DNA of 64,000 bases from DTU013 sp964512095 (GCA_964512095.1 CAZEIH010000001.1:1-64000); one strand, 5' to 3'. Positions 55,075 through 64,000 are shown, counted from the first letter of the stretch. The notes: generated by a model not told the origin, from the sequence alone. Translations and numbers: made by a program.

Positions 55075-56064
55075 TTATTCTGTATTATTCAGTAGCATTT
55101 TCCACATATCAATTTCTTTTAATAATAATGAGGTGCATGCTTTGTTAATATCACAAATAAGTGATTCCCTATTGTCTGAAAAGTAAATTCTCACTAATTT
55201 ATTCTTAACTAAAGTCCATTCCTCTTGTAATTCTCTACAACATTGCGAAATTACACTTCTGACAGGCAGACTCAACACCTCATCTAACTCTTCGAAAAGC
55301 AATTGATTGGCAATTTGTCTGTTTATAATCTGAAAAATCTGAGTAGATAGAAGGTCACACATATGACCTCCATTAAAATCCTCTTCAGATAATTCCCATA
55401 GAGTTAAGGGTAATATCTTATTTATTTCATCGACTATTCTTTTTGCATTTTCTTTTACTTCACTAAAACTAAATTGGAACTTTTCTATTCTTCTTGCTAA
55501 TTTAAACATATACCCATGAGGGCTATCTTGACAGTTCATTATTGCCGTTATAAACCTATCCTCCGGAATTTCAAATTCATTGTATCCACTAAAGCTTTCA
55601 TCGAAAACATAAAATACTCTTTTTTTATTGTCATAACCATTAACAAATGAGTAATGCGTCCAGTGGTGTTTTTTCCAGCAGACGCTATTGGGAATCCAAT
55701 AAAATAAATCCACTCCCACCACGACTACTTTGTTCCTCTTAACAAGCCTTTTCACTATATCCACGCAGTGCAATTTGTCTTTAAAATCCAGCGGCTTTCG
55801 TTGAGCATACAATACTTTCTTGTACTTGTCCCAATATTGCGCCGTGGGTTTTACACACAAATAATTATACTTTGTCATATTCGGTGTCTGCTCTTCACCA
55901 ACCAAGTATGAATAGCTGTTAAGTAAAGGGGCCGGTTGATAGCTTGGTTCTACAGAAATCAACATAGAAACCAACGTATTAAATTGACAATCTATCCAAA
56001 ATAGCTTAAATGGCTTAAAGTTCTGTCTTAATCTCATAGGTCTTCCCATCCTCACGTAATACAA
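55075..56064 (-). CDS. BtrH-like papain-fold protein, second copy
   Basis: The start is unsettled (TTG 56064, ATG 56049 or ATG 56037). Up to 329 residues. Cys26 in WIDCQFNTLVSM and His137 in THYSFVNGYDNKKRVFYVFD are spaced like the catalytic pair of papain-like BtrH domains; the rest is helical (ELQEEWTLVKNKLVRIYF). Forms a trio with the 53846 protein and the condensation-domain fusion. Likely an acyl or amide transferase or a cysteine-type hydrolase in the pathway. Confidence 0.6.
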   Translation of the reverse strand: MYYVRMGRPMRLRQNFKPFKLFWIDCQFNTLVSMLISVEPSYQPAPLLNSYSYLVGEEQTPNMTKYNYLCVKPTAQYWDKYKKVLYAQRKPLDFKDKLHCVDIVKRLVKRNKVVVVGVDLFYWIPNSVCWKKHHWTHYSFVNGYDNKKRVFYVFDESFSGYNEFEIPEDRFITAIMNCQDSPHGYMFKLARRIEKFQFSFSEVKENAKRIVDEINKILPLTLWELSEEDFNGGHMCDLLSTQIFQIINRQIANQLLFEELDEVLSLPVRSVISQCCRELQEEWTLVKNKLVRIYFSDNRESLICDINKACTSLLLKEIDMWKMLLNNTE

Positions 56065-56103
56065 TTGCTTACATATATAAATATACGTTGCTGTATGTGT
56101 TAT

Positions 56104-56832
56104 CTAACCCTCATTAAGCTTATATCCAATCCCCCATATTGTTTGGATATATGCAGAATTCCTGTCGTCTTTTTCAATTTTGTCTCTAAGACGGCTGATG
56201 TGCACATTAAGAGTGTTTTCATTTCCCAAATAATCCTCATTCCATACGGCATTAAATAGCTGATTTTTGGTGAAAACCTTATTTGGATTTTCTAGAAGTA
56301 ACTTTAATATATCAAACTCTTTGGCTGTCAAAAATGCAGTTCTATCTCCAATCTTAACCTCTCTCTTTTCAATATCCATTTCAATATCCTTGTGCTTGAG
56401 TACAACTGAGCTATTCTCACTATCACCGCTATAGTACAAATAGCGTCTCAGCAGCGATTTTACCCTGGCCTTGAATTCAATGTTTCTGAAGGGTTTACTT
56501 ACATATTCATCCGCCCCAAGGCCAAGACCTATCACCTTATCATACTCATCGCCCTTAGCAGATATAATTATAACAGGCATAAAATTATTTCGTCTGATCC
56601 TCCGGAGGATTTCATATCCATCCATGCCGGGTAACATAATATCTAAAATAGCAAGATGGTATCTATTATAATCCAATAGCTTGATAGCATTTTCCCCACT
56701 ATAAGCACAATGAATACAATACCCCTCTTTGCTGAGTAAATCCTGTATCAGTCCACATATCTCCCTGTCATCGTCTACAACTAAGATGCTTATCTCATTC
56801 GGAATACAGCCTGCGATACCTTCATTTGTCAT
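56104..56832 (-). CDS. OmpR/PhoB-type response regulator
   Basis: 242 residues: receiver domain with phospho-acceptor Asp64 (LAILDIMLPGMDGYEIL) and Lys113 (YVSKPF), and a winged helix (about 145-240, LTAKEFDILKLLLENPNKVF, TIWGIGYKLNEG). RBS AGAGGG lies six bases or so before the ATG. No histidine kinase is in the window. Position inside the cluster suggests control of its expression or of immunity. A degenerate copy of its 3' end lies at 53760. Confidence 0.9.
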   Translation of the reverse strand: MTNEGIAGCIPNEISILVVDDDREICGLIQDLLSKEGYCIHCAYSGENAIKLLDYNRYHLAILDIMLPGMDGYEILRRIRRNNFMPVIIISAKGDEYDKVIGLGLGADEYVSKPFRNIEFKARVKSLLRRYLYYSGDSENSSVVLKHKDIEMDIEKREVKIGDRTAFLTAKEFDILKLLLENPNKVFTKNQLFNAVWNEDYLGNENTLNVHISRLRDKIEKDDRNSAYIQTIWGIGYKLNEG

Positions 56833-57190
56833 TATACAAGCCCTCTTTAGATTTTCTGTAACTACCTCAAAAACTAAGTGCCCTGCCTTCAGTCAGTAGC
56901 TTCGCTTTGCCAGCAAGCGTATATGGCTTTATCATTATGCTCATACAGCTATATACGCTACTGTCCATTTGATGTGTATTCCCCGCTACTTTCTAACTTC
57001 AACCACCATCGATTTGCTTTCATCAAGTGCATGATAGGTTAACACTAGAAGCAAAAGCATTAGTATCACTAATGTATTTAATGAGGCAATAGATGGCCAT
57101 CTATTACATTTTATTGAAGTATACTTCCAGTGTCAACCATATATGTTAATCAGTTTTGATATTTTTGGTCGTCTTTACAGCTTCATATAT
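56833..57190 (-). other. intergenic relic with one membrane-helix frame
   Basis: No full gene. On the minus strand a frame from about 57126 to the TAG at 56986 encodes ASLNTLVILMLLLLVLTYHA followed by DESKSMVVEVRK, a single membrane helix and charged end. It has no good start. It may be the rest of a lost transporter or sensor-kinase gene. Confidence 0.35.
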
Positions 57191-57919
57191 TTATATAGAA
57201 ATAGAGGCGATGTATTCGTCGGCAACAGTTTTATTAATTATATTAACAATATCGCTATATTTGTCATTAATGAAAAAGTGCCCTCCTAAAAACTCATATA
57301 TTGAGCATGACCCATTAGTATAATCCTTCCATTGCTCCGCTTCGGAAGCTAATACTTCCTTATCATCGTATCCATTGAGGATGGAAATATTGCAGTTCAG
57401 TTTTGTATCTCTTTGTGTATATTCATATGTATCTATGACACTATAATCTGTCTTGATAATCGGTGTAAATATATCTAGCATATCCCTGTCTTCTATTATT
57501 TCCTTTGATAACCCCCCATATTTTACAATTTCCTCAATGAACTCATCATCTGGTAGCAAATGAAGCTTCTCCTCCTTTTCTATATGGGGGGGAACTCTTC
57601 CGGAAAGGAACATATGAAGGGGTTCTATGTAAAGGTTGTCCTTAATCCTATTTGCTAGCTCGTATGCTAGCAGACCTCCCATGCTATGACCATAAAGCAT
57701 AAAATTATTTGTATCTTTCAATTGACTTGTCACTTGAATGTAGACATCATCAAGGACTTCTTTAAAATCGTTATATTGAGGCTCCTTAAAACGCCTTCCT
57801 CTCCCTGCCAGCTCTATTGGCAATAATTCAATTCTACTATCTAGTTGCTTTTTCCATTTCATGTACATAGTGGCTGATCCTCCAGCATAGGGGAAGCAAA
57901 AAAGTTTTATTTTATTCAT
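57191..57919 (-). CDS. type II thioesterase
   Basis: 242 residues of the alpha/beta-hydrolase thioesterase type that clears stalled carrier proteins. MNKIKLFCFPYAGGSATMY is the family start; Ser79 lies in YGHSMGG, and His214 in GGHFFIND; ILNGYDDKEV holds the acid region. Its ATG overlaps the stop of the exporter gene by four bases, so translation is coupled. Confidence 0.92.
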   Translation of the reverse strand: MNKIKLFCFPYAGGSATMYMKWKKQLDSRIELLPIELAGRGRRFKEPQYNDFKEVLDDVYIQVTSQLKDTNNFMLYGHSMGGLLAYELANRIKDNLYIEPLHMFLSGRVPPHIEKEEKLHLLPDDEFIEEIVKYGGLSKEIIEDRDMLDIFTPIIKTDYSVIDTYEYTQRDTKLNCNISILNGYDDKEVLASEAEQWKDYTNGSCSIYEFLGGHFFINDKYSDIVNIINKTVADEYIASISI

Positions 57920-59613
57920 ACCAATACTATTTCCTCCTTTAGATTGTTCAATTGTACTATGTTATCAGCAAAAATACCGCTGGATAGCCTATGTGTTACC
58001 ATTATAACCGTACGCCCCTTTAGCTCCTCCTTCAATTTGACAATAATGTTCTTCTCCATTTCCTGATCAAGGGCAGAGGTGGCTTCATCCAACAATACAA
58101 TAGATGATTTTTTTAGCAAAGCTCTAGCTAGAGCTATTCTCTGCTTTTGGCCACCTGACAGCTTTGATCCATTCTCTCCTGTAATATAGTCATAACCATC
58201 TGGCATTTCCATGATAAAATCATGTGCATCTGCAATTTGTGATACACGTACTATTTCATCATGGGAAGCGTCAAGGTTGCCTAACCGAATATTCTCCGCT
58301 ATAGAACAGTTAAACAGAAAAGAATCCTGTGGCACATATGAAATCAATTCCCTCAGCTGGTCCAAAGAATAATCGCCTATGTTACATTTATTAATGAATA
58401 TCGATCCCGAATCGGGTACATATAAACCTGCAATAAGCTTTAGCAAAGTACTTTTGCCACATCCACTGGGGCCGGTAATAATGTTTAGCTTTCCCTCCTC
58501 CAGTTGTAAAGAAACATTTTTAAGAATACTCTGGTTCTCATAGCCAAATGTCAGATCCTTCATGGTAACCCCGCCAAAGTCACATGCTTTGTCATCCGCA
58601 GGTCCACCCTCAGCCACTTCAGCAGGCTCATCCATAATTTCGAAAACTCTTCTTGCACCTGCTAGAGATCCCCTAATTTCTCCAACAAATCTTCCTAAAC
58701 TTGTAAACATGTGCGATACCCCGCCTTGCAGACTTATACATGCAATAGCAGCACCCAGATTGTTGATATCCCTGATAGATTGGATTATACCAAATGCAAT
58801 AATCCCTACAAAGCTGAGTATGCTGATAACATAATTGATGCTATCAAGCAGCCCCTTCCGTTTCTGAAATAAAAGCACCTTATTACTAATTTCCGTATTC
58901 TTTTTTTGAAATATTCCTGCCAGCTTATCGTTGATGCGTAGCATTTTTATAACGCTGCTACCGGATAATATGTCAATAAGACTCCCTGTCATTTTGCCCA
59001 TAGAATCCTGAATAGAAGAGGATATTTCTCCCAACGGCTTAGAAAAAACAGTGTTTACAAGAACAGCTATAGCACCTAGTATTATTAATGCTATTGATAT
59101 CTCCCAGTTCAGGAAAAACATAACTATAATTGACCCAATCCCCAAAATAACTGCCATAAGAAGCTTGAATATGGGGAAAAAATACATATATTGCATCATT
59201 CCCATATCATTAATTACTCTTGAAACAACGGTGCCACTATGATTACTGTCAAAGTATTTCATAGGTAACTCTGTTAGGTGTTCAAAGAGATAAAGCCTAA
59301 CCTCAGTCATAGTTTTCTGTATGCATTTAATGCATGTATAGATCGAGGAAGGTACTAGAACACTTGATAAGACTATCATTATCGCAGCAAGCCATACACT
59401 TTTTTGAAGTAGCTCCATGTTATTACCTACTGCTGCATCGGTAATGTCTCTTAGGATGTAGGCCATAAAGATATCAAGACATATCGCAAAAACTGAGCTT
59501 GACAGAAGCAGGGTTAACCAATACAATGCTCTTCTCTTTTTCATAAGAGACATCATTCTTAAAAAATCCCTAATCTCACTATTACTTTTTAACTTTAATA
59601 TTAGCTTTCTCAC
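57916..59613 (-). CDS. ABC exporter half-transporter (first of pair)
   Basis: 565 residues with six membrane helices (about 30-310) fused to an ATPase domain: Walker A GPSGCGKST, signature SKLSGGQKQR, Walker B IVLLDEATSALD, H-loop VTHRLS. GAGGT and GTG start at 59613. It has no peptidase C39 domain. Pairs with the next gene in a heterodimer; this copy has a standard catalytic Glu after Walker B, so both could be active. Confidence 0.9.
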   Translation of the reverse strand: MRKLILKLKSNSEIRDFLRMMSLMKKRRALYWLTLLLSSSVFAICLDIFMAYILRDITDAAVGNNMELLQKSVWLAAIMIVLSSVLVPSSIYTCIKCIQKTMTEVRLYLFEHLTELPMKYFDSNHSGTVVSRVINDMGMMQYMYFFPIFKLLMAVILGIGSIIVMFFLNWEISIALIILGAIAVLVNTVFSKPLGEISSSIQDSMGKMTGSLIDILSGSSVIKMLRINDKLAGIFQKKNTEISNKVLLFQKRKGLLDSINYVISILSFVGIIAFGIIQSIRDINNLGAAIACISLQGGVSHMFTSLGRFVGEIRGSLAGARRVFEIMDEPAEVAEGGPADDKACDFGGVTMKDLTFGYENQSILKNVSLQLEEGKLNIITGPSGCGKSTLLKLIAGLYVPDSGSIFINKCNIGDYSLDQLRELISYVPQDSFLFNCSIAENIRLGNLDASHDEIVRVSQIADAHDFIMEMPDGYDYITGENGSKLSGGQKQRIALARALLKKSSIVLLDEATSALDQEMEKNIIVKLKEELKGRTVIMVTHRLSSGIFADNIVQLNNLKEEIVLV

Positions 59614-59645
59614 AATAATACCTCTATTTTAATTAAATAAGCAGC

Positions 59646-61379
59646 TCAATTAAAATTCAGCTTACTATAATACCCCTTCATTTTAATCAAATCATCATGT
59701 GTACCTCTTTCTACAATGCAGCCATTTTTCATAACAAACACCGTATCAGCCTCCTTTACTGTAGAAAGCCTGTGTGCGCTAACCAAAACAGTTTTCTTCT
59801 CCTTTAAGCAATCTATAAGAGCTTTAATGGATTCTTCTGTGTCCTGGTCTAGTGATGATGTAGGCTCGTCCAGCAGTATGACAGGAGAGTTCTTGATAAT
59901 GGTTCTGGCAATACATATTCTTTGCTTTTGACCACCAGAAAGATTGCATCCCTTTTCTCCAACAATAGTGTTGTACCCCTCTGGCAGCTCTATTATGAAA
60001 TCATGAATGTTTGCAGCCTTTGCAGCTTCTATTACCTCTTCCTCTGTTGCGTTCTCCTTTGCTAAAGCAATGTTTTCATATATGCTGGACGGAAACAAAA
60101 ATGTATCCTGGGACAAAATAGATATGCACTCCCTAATATTCCCAAGATTTTCAGACCTTATCTCCTCGCCAAACACATTAACACTGCCTGACTGTGGCTG
60201 ATAAAATCCGCATAGAAGCTTGAATATCGTACTTTTTCCGCTTCCGCTCTCTCCCACAAATGCACTTAGGCTTTTTTCAGGTATTTCTAAACTAATGCCA
60301 TTCAAAGCAGCTACAGATATGTTATTGTATGAGAATGTAACATCCTTTAATCTAATAACAGCTTGATCTGCATTTTGATTTAGTCCTCCTTGAATTTCCC
60401 CAACACTTTCCTCAGGGATATCAAATACTGAGAACACTCTTGCAAATATTTGCCTTGCTGTAAACAGCTCACTAATCAATTGAGGCAACATAGAGGCAGG
60501 CGCAACCAGAAACCCAAAAAGGTATATAAAGGCAAGCAATGAGCCTGTTGTTAGTCTGCCCTGTATCACAAGATAGCATCCAAATGCAATACACATTATC
60601 CTTGGAACTGCCCTCACAATTATACTTAAAGGAGTGAGCCATGATATTTTCATATCTATCTGCATACTCTTGTGAAGTACATTATTAATGGAGCTTTGAT
60701 ATTTTTGATACATATATTTTCGAAGGCTGTATGCCTTTATTACATTAATTCCAGCCAGAGAATCAGCCAGTATAGCATTTATTCCTGCCCAGTGCTGCTG
60801 AAGCTGATCTGTACTCTTTGCAATGGTTTTACTTAAAACTATGTTTAATACAATTACCGCAGGAATAGATATCATACTAAACAATAGCAACTGAGGGTTC
60901 ATGAAAAAAAGATATATGAAAATACAGGTAAACACTAGTGGCTGATAAATTAGGTTAGGTAAAGTATTGTCAAAAAAATTCTGTATCAATGGAATATCAT
61001 TTGTTAAGCAGGCTGTAATATCTGTAGTACCCTCACCCTCCAAACGCTGTATATGCAAACGTGTAGCATGATCTGCCAGCTTCAACCTAAGATTTTTCAT
61101 TGAACCTGTACTAAACTTGGCTATAAAGTATTTACCTAAATACTTTATAGCTGCACCAATAGGCAACAGCATTACAACAAAAAGCAATCTTCTGTACAGA
61201 CTGTCGTGCTGGCCACTCAGCATCATATCTGTCATATCCTTTAATGGCTCGGCCATTAGTATCTCTACTATTGAACCAACTACTGAAACAAGTGTAAATA
61301 ATACAACACAATGATCACAGCTGGTGTATTTACGGAGTCTCGTAAATGTTTGCCTCATGCTCGGAATGTTTTGATCCAA
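59646..61379 (-). CDS. ABC exporter half-transporter (second of pair)
   Basis: 577 residues, TTG start after AAAGGTGGG. Six membrane helices (about 25-310), then an ATPase domain: Walker A GESGSGKST, signature CNLSGGQKQR, Walker B VILLDEPTSSLD, H-loop SAHRLST. Here Glu after the Walker B Asp is retained. The pair probably exports the cluster product or gives self-immunity. Confidence 0.9.
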   Translation of the reverse strand: MDQNIPSMRQTFTRLRKYTSCDHCVVLFTLVSVVGSIVEILMAEPLKDMTDMMLSGQHDSLYRRLLFVVMLLPIGAAIKYLGKYFIAKFSTGSMKNLRLKLADHATRLHIQRLEGEGTTDITACLTNDIPLIQNFFDNTLPNLIYQPLVFTCIFIYLFFMNPQLLLFSMISIPAVIVLNIVLSKTIAKSTDQLQQHWAGINAILADSLAGINVIKAYSLRKYMYQKYQSSINNVLHKSMQIDMKISWLTPLSIIVRAVPRIMCIAFGCYLVIQGRLTTGSLLAFIYLFGFLVAPASMLPQLISELFTARQIFARVFSVFDIPEESVGEIQGGLNQNADQAVIRLKDVTFSYNNISVAALNGISLEIPEKSLSAFVGESGSGKSTIFKLLCGFYQPQSGSVNVFGEEIRSENLGNIRECISILSQDTFLFPSSIYENIALAKENATEEEVIEAAKAANIHDFIIELPEGYNTIVGEKGCNLSGGQKQRICIARTIIKNSPVILLDEPTSSLDQDTEESIKALIDCLKEKKTVLVSAHRLSTVKEADTVFVMKNGCIVERGTHDDLIKMKGYYSKLNFN

Positions 61380-61422
61380 TCTGAAAATCCCACCTTTACA
61401 CCATGTAATACAAACCTTTTAG

Positions 61423-61677
61423 CTAATTGCCCACTTCCTCCTCTAACAGCTTAATGATGTCAGCATAGGTTTTAAATTTCGTAAAATCAAGATTTTCATC
61501 ATCAAACTCAAAGTCAAATTCATTTTCAATTGCAACAACTGCCTTAATAAAAGAGATGGAGTTCAAGCCCATTGACATAAGCTGTGTATCCATTGTCCAG
61601 CCGTTAACATCTTCATCCTTGAGTTCTAACACTGCCTTCAGGCAATTTCTTAGTCTTACATCATAATTGTTCATCAT
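61423..61677 (-). CDS. stand-alone acyl/peptidyl carrier protein
   Basis: 84 residues, AAGGGGAG before the ATG. The phosphopantetheine site is Ser40 in MGLNSISFIK, a non-standard form of the LGxDS motif in which Asn replaces Asp. Acidic helix 3 (FDDENLDFTKFKTYADI) is typical. R1 copy 3 lies 30 bases upstream. It is the natural donor for the BtrH-like domains and the NRPS condensation domain. Confidence 0.88.
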   Translation of the reverse strand: MMNNYDVRLRNCLKAVLELKDEDVNGWTMDTQLMSMGLNSISFIKAVVAIENEFDFEFDDENLDFTKFKTYADIIKLLEEEVGN

Positions 61678-61707
61678 CTTTCTCCCCTTGTAATAAATTT
61701 TTTGAAT

Positions 61708-61932
61708 AATGTCACAGTCCCCTTCCTCTTAGGAGGGGGTTACCGATTGAAATAGCTGTCAGTGGTGAGTACAATCTCCCACTCAGGATGCATGGGCTAG
61801 CAGATGACGAAGTCATCGACCAGCCGACGTTGTTCAAACGCCACGCTTAGGCGTGGCGCACGGAGTGTAGCGTAGGGCGAACTCATTTCGCCCGTAGCGA
61901 GGGGGTATGGGGGCCTGCCCCCATTGGAAATT
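61708..61932 (-). mobile_element. R1 repeat, copy 3, inside the metabolite operon
   Basis: On the minus strand it begins AATTTCCAATGGGGGC and ends GGGGACTGTGACATT with flank ATTCAA. Subterminal hairpins as in copy 2; the internal hairpin CGCCACGC-TTAG-GCGTGGCG is perfect here. It lies 10 bases past the NRPS stop and 30 bases before the carrier-protein gene, in the direction of transcription. Confidence 0.8.
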
Positions 61933-61941
61933 AAATAATAA

Positions 61942-64000
61942 CTAGTAAAGATCAGACCCTGTCAAATTTCGGTAGAGACTGTTATGATACTGAACCTCCA
62001 GCCTAACTATTTCTTTCAACAAGTCATAGATCTCCAAGACCTTTTTTTCACTTGACGATTCAGTATACAAAAGCTTAGCAGTTTTTGCTCTTGCAGTAAT
62101 CCACACCTTATTAATCTCTTCTATTAAACCTGTAAGCTCTGCTTCCTTTCCGAATAAGCCTTCTACCTTCAAGCTTTCAACCTGCTTTGCATTTATGATT
62201 TCATTGAAGCCTATTATGCATTCCTCAAGGTATTGCGTTGATATTCCAAATGCAGGATCGTATACCGCAAACTCTTGACTAATCATTCTAAATATCTCAA
62301 TACCCTGAATCATCCTTTCTTTATTATTCACAATATTACTTCGGTAAGCTTCTATGCTCTTACTCAGTTGCTCCGCTTCGTCAAAGAGCCTCTCCTCAAA
62401 TAATTCATAATAAGTTGTACCTGTATCATCCTCTGCCAGAAAATTGCTTATAAATCCACTGTATGCATCAGCAAATTCACTATATGGTATAGTATATTTA
62501 CCGTATACAGGACTTTCTCTTCTTCTATGGTCAATAACATGGAAAACCTGCTTTGCATCATTGTATCCATATACAAGCAAGGTATGAGGGAAGTGAAGAC
62601 TCTGGTATGTATCCTTTCTTTCGGAGACATAGAAACAATCAATCTTTACAATACAAAGCCTTTCCTTCTTTATGGCTTCTTTTACACTATGGATAACATC
62701 ATCAACTATGACCTTGACTTCCCCGTTTATCCCCAGTTCTTTAATGATGCCCAGTAAATCTGTAAACTGTATATACTTTGAGCTGATTCGTCCCGAAGCA
62801 TTAAGGGTATAAACAAGAGCATCGTTTGAAAGAATTGGTATTATGCTCCTTTTAAAATGCTTTATTACCGGGAATAGTGAGTTAAATACGCAGTTTTTAT
62901 AGAAAAAGTCACTAAAGGGTTCAATATCATCAATAATTACGTCGTCAGGATCATAATTATCATCCTGGACTGTGACATCAGATGAACTATTGATATCTCT
63001 TAGCCTCTTTTCTGGATTAGTATAGATATCGTTTAATATAGTGATGAAATCCTCAGCAAGCTGGTCCATGGTTTCCTTTTTGAAAAGCTCGGTACAATAC
63101 TCAATTGCTAGATCCATTTCATCTCCCTTCTCAAAAAACTCCAAGGTCAAATCCAGCTTTGATACCTCGTTGAGCATTTCTGGTGACTCAAACAGCTTGC
63201 TCTCAGTGTCCAGCGCTGACCTATCATAGTTCTGCAGCATGAGCATGGTATCATAAAGAGGGTTTCTGGATAAATCCCTTGCTATGTTAAGCTTTTCTAT
63301 CAGCCGGTCAAAGGGATAATCCTGATTCTCATATGCACTCAGACAGTTATGCTTGACCTCCTGTAAAAACTCTGCCAAGGAGCAATCCCCCCTTGGTCTG
63401 TTTCGTATTGCAAGGGTATTTACAAACATGCCGATAATGCTCTCAAGGCCTGGGCGGGTTCGCCCTGCAATCGGCGACCCCACAACAATATCTTCCTGAC
63501 CGCTGTATTTATATAACAGGATATTATATGTGGCAATCAGAGTCATAAATGGTGTCATACCGGTTCTAGCTGTGACTTCCCTAACTTTATTGACAAATTC
63601 CTTATCCAACCTGTAAAATATCTTATTCCCCTTGTAGCTCTTTTGACTAGGCCTTGGATAATCATAAGGCAAACTAATAGTGGGAACGCTTTCCTTATAA
63701 ACATTAAGCCAGTAAGCCTCTTGACGCTGTATTTCTTCCGACTCGAAAAGTACTGTCTGCCATTCTGAGAAATCCTTATACTGTAATTCTAATGGTTCTA
63801 GCTCCTCTCCCATATACAGTCTGGCAAGATCACTAACTATGATATTCATCGATGTGCCATCTGAAATAATATGGTGCATATCAAGTGCAAGCACATACGT
63901 TGCTTCCCCTGTTTTTACAACCTTCACTCTAAGAAGCGGTGCATTGGCAAGGTCAAAGGGACGTACAAACTGTTTCATCAATTCCTTCATATTAATGCTT
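61942..64000 (-). CDS. NRPS condensation domain fused to a BtrH-like domain (5' end outside window)
   Basis: The frame is open to the right edge (SIN before MKELMKQ), so the gene begins beyond 64000. Counting from the Met at 63990: condensation domain to about residue 330 with HHIISDGTS at 39-47, NILLYKYSGQEDIVVGSPIAGR and YPFDRLIEKLNI; a short acidic linker (DDNYDPDDVIIDD); then a BtrH-like papain-fold domain with Cys367 (YKNCVFNSLFPV) and His469 (FPHTLLVYGYND), and a helical C-terminus to 682. The intact HHxxxDG suggests amide-forming activity. A fusion of this kind is unusual. Confidence 0.82.
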   Translation of the reverse strand, partial: SINMKELMKQFVRPFDLANAPLLRVKVVKTGEATYVLALDMHHIISDGTSMNIIVSDLARLYMGEELEPLELQYKDFSEWQTVLFESEEIQRQEAYWLNVYKESVPTISLPYDYPRPSQKSYKGNKIFYRLDKEFVNKVREVTARTGMTPFMTLIATYNILLYKYSGQEDIVVGSPIAGRTRPGLESIIGMFVNTLAIRNRPRGDCSLAEFLQEVKHNCLSAYENQDYPFDRLIEKLNIARDLSRNPLYDTMLMLQNYDRSALDTESKLFESPEMLNEVSKLDLTLEFFEKGDEMDLAIEYCTELFKKETMDQLAEDFITILNDIYTNPEKRLRDINSSSDVTVQDDNYDPDDVIIDDIEPFSDFFYKNCVFNSLFPVIKHFKRSIIPILSNDALVYTLNASGRISSKYIQFTDLLGIIKELGINGEVKVIVDDVIHSVKEAIKKERLCIVKIDCFYVSERKDTYQSLHFPHTLLVYGYNDAKQVFHVIDHRRRESPVYGKYTIPYSEFADAYSGFISNFLAEDDTGTTYYELFEERLFDEAEQLSKSIEAYRSNIVNNKERMIQGIEIFRMISQEFAVYDPAFGISTQYLEECIIGFNEIINAKQVESLKVEGLFGKEAELTGLIEEINKVWITARAKTAKLLYTESSSEKKVLEIYDLLKEIVRLEVQYHNSLYRNLTGSDLY

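Overview
The window looks like chromosome of an anaerobic, spore-forming, flagellated clostridium (Bacillota) that uses plant polysaccharides. Evidence: a GH10 xylanase and a GH3 beta-glucosidase, a YabG sporulation peptidase, a LysM/GH18 spore-lytic enzyme, the mbl-flhO-flhP gene order known from Bacillus, a T-box in front of serS, AGGAGG-type ribosome binding sites with frequent TTG/GTG starts, and AT-rich intergenic DNA. Most genes lie on the minus strand.

Left part (1-19 kb). The edge holds the 3' half of a tRNA-Ser(CGA) next to a decayed tyrosine integrase, the scar of a tRNA-targeting element. Then come an SPFH / zinc-ribbon / TPM operon (ydjI-ydjG-ydjH-like), a CarD-like regulator coupled to a gene for a histone-H1-like Lys/Ala-rich protein, nfo, a lipase-like hydrolase, an O-acetylhomoserine sulfhydrylase, a GH10 xylanase, an intact tRNA-Ser(GGA), a secreted zincin, serS with its T-box, a stand-alone CBM and dtd.

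Middle (19-45 kb). A MarR regulator with a palindromic operator precedes a deletion-damaged ABC exporter. There follow a small membrane/transport operon, a DUF3160 lipoprotein, a sigma/anti-sigma pair collapsed by deletion, a spore-lytic enzyme, ssb, topB, a PlsC-like acyltransferase, proS, an ABC-F ATPase with a complex upstream region (small ORF, terminator, a 6S-like structured RNA on the other strand), a DUF1294 gene that seems to start at ATA, an alcohol-acetyltransferase-like pair and a GH3 beta-glucosidase.

Right part (45-64 kb). A nucleoside-kinase-like gene, yabG, an SLH/YcdB protein, and the mbl-flhO-flhP-flgJ-like-phosphodiester glycosidase block. From about 53.8 kb to the right edge lies a specialised-metabolite cluster transcribed leftward: an NRPS condensation domain fused to a BtrH-like papain-fold domain (5' end outside the window), a free carrier protein, two ABC exporter half-transporters, a type II thioesterase, an OmpR-type response regulator and two further BtrH-like proteins. 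Three divergent copies of this domain beside one free carrier protein suggest acyl or amide transfer from the carrier protein, by analogy with butirosin BtrH. I see this as the most interesting system in the window.

Dispersed among these are at least four repeat families: R1, about 225 bp, three copies, with subterminal hairpins and a conserved TCAA right flank like IS200/IS605-derived elements and with compensated internal hairpins; R2, about 100-130 bp, three copies; R3, a 32-bp GGAACA-type degenerate tandem repeat at two sites; and R4, a duplicated proS promoter region. One R1 copy sits inside the metabolite operon.
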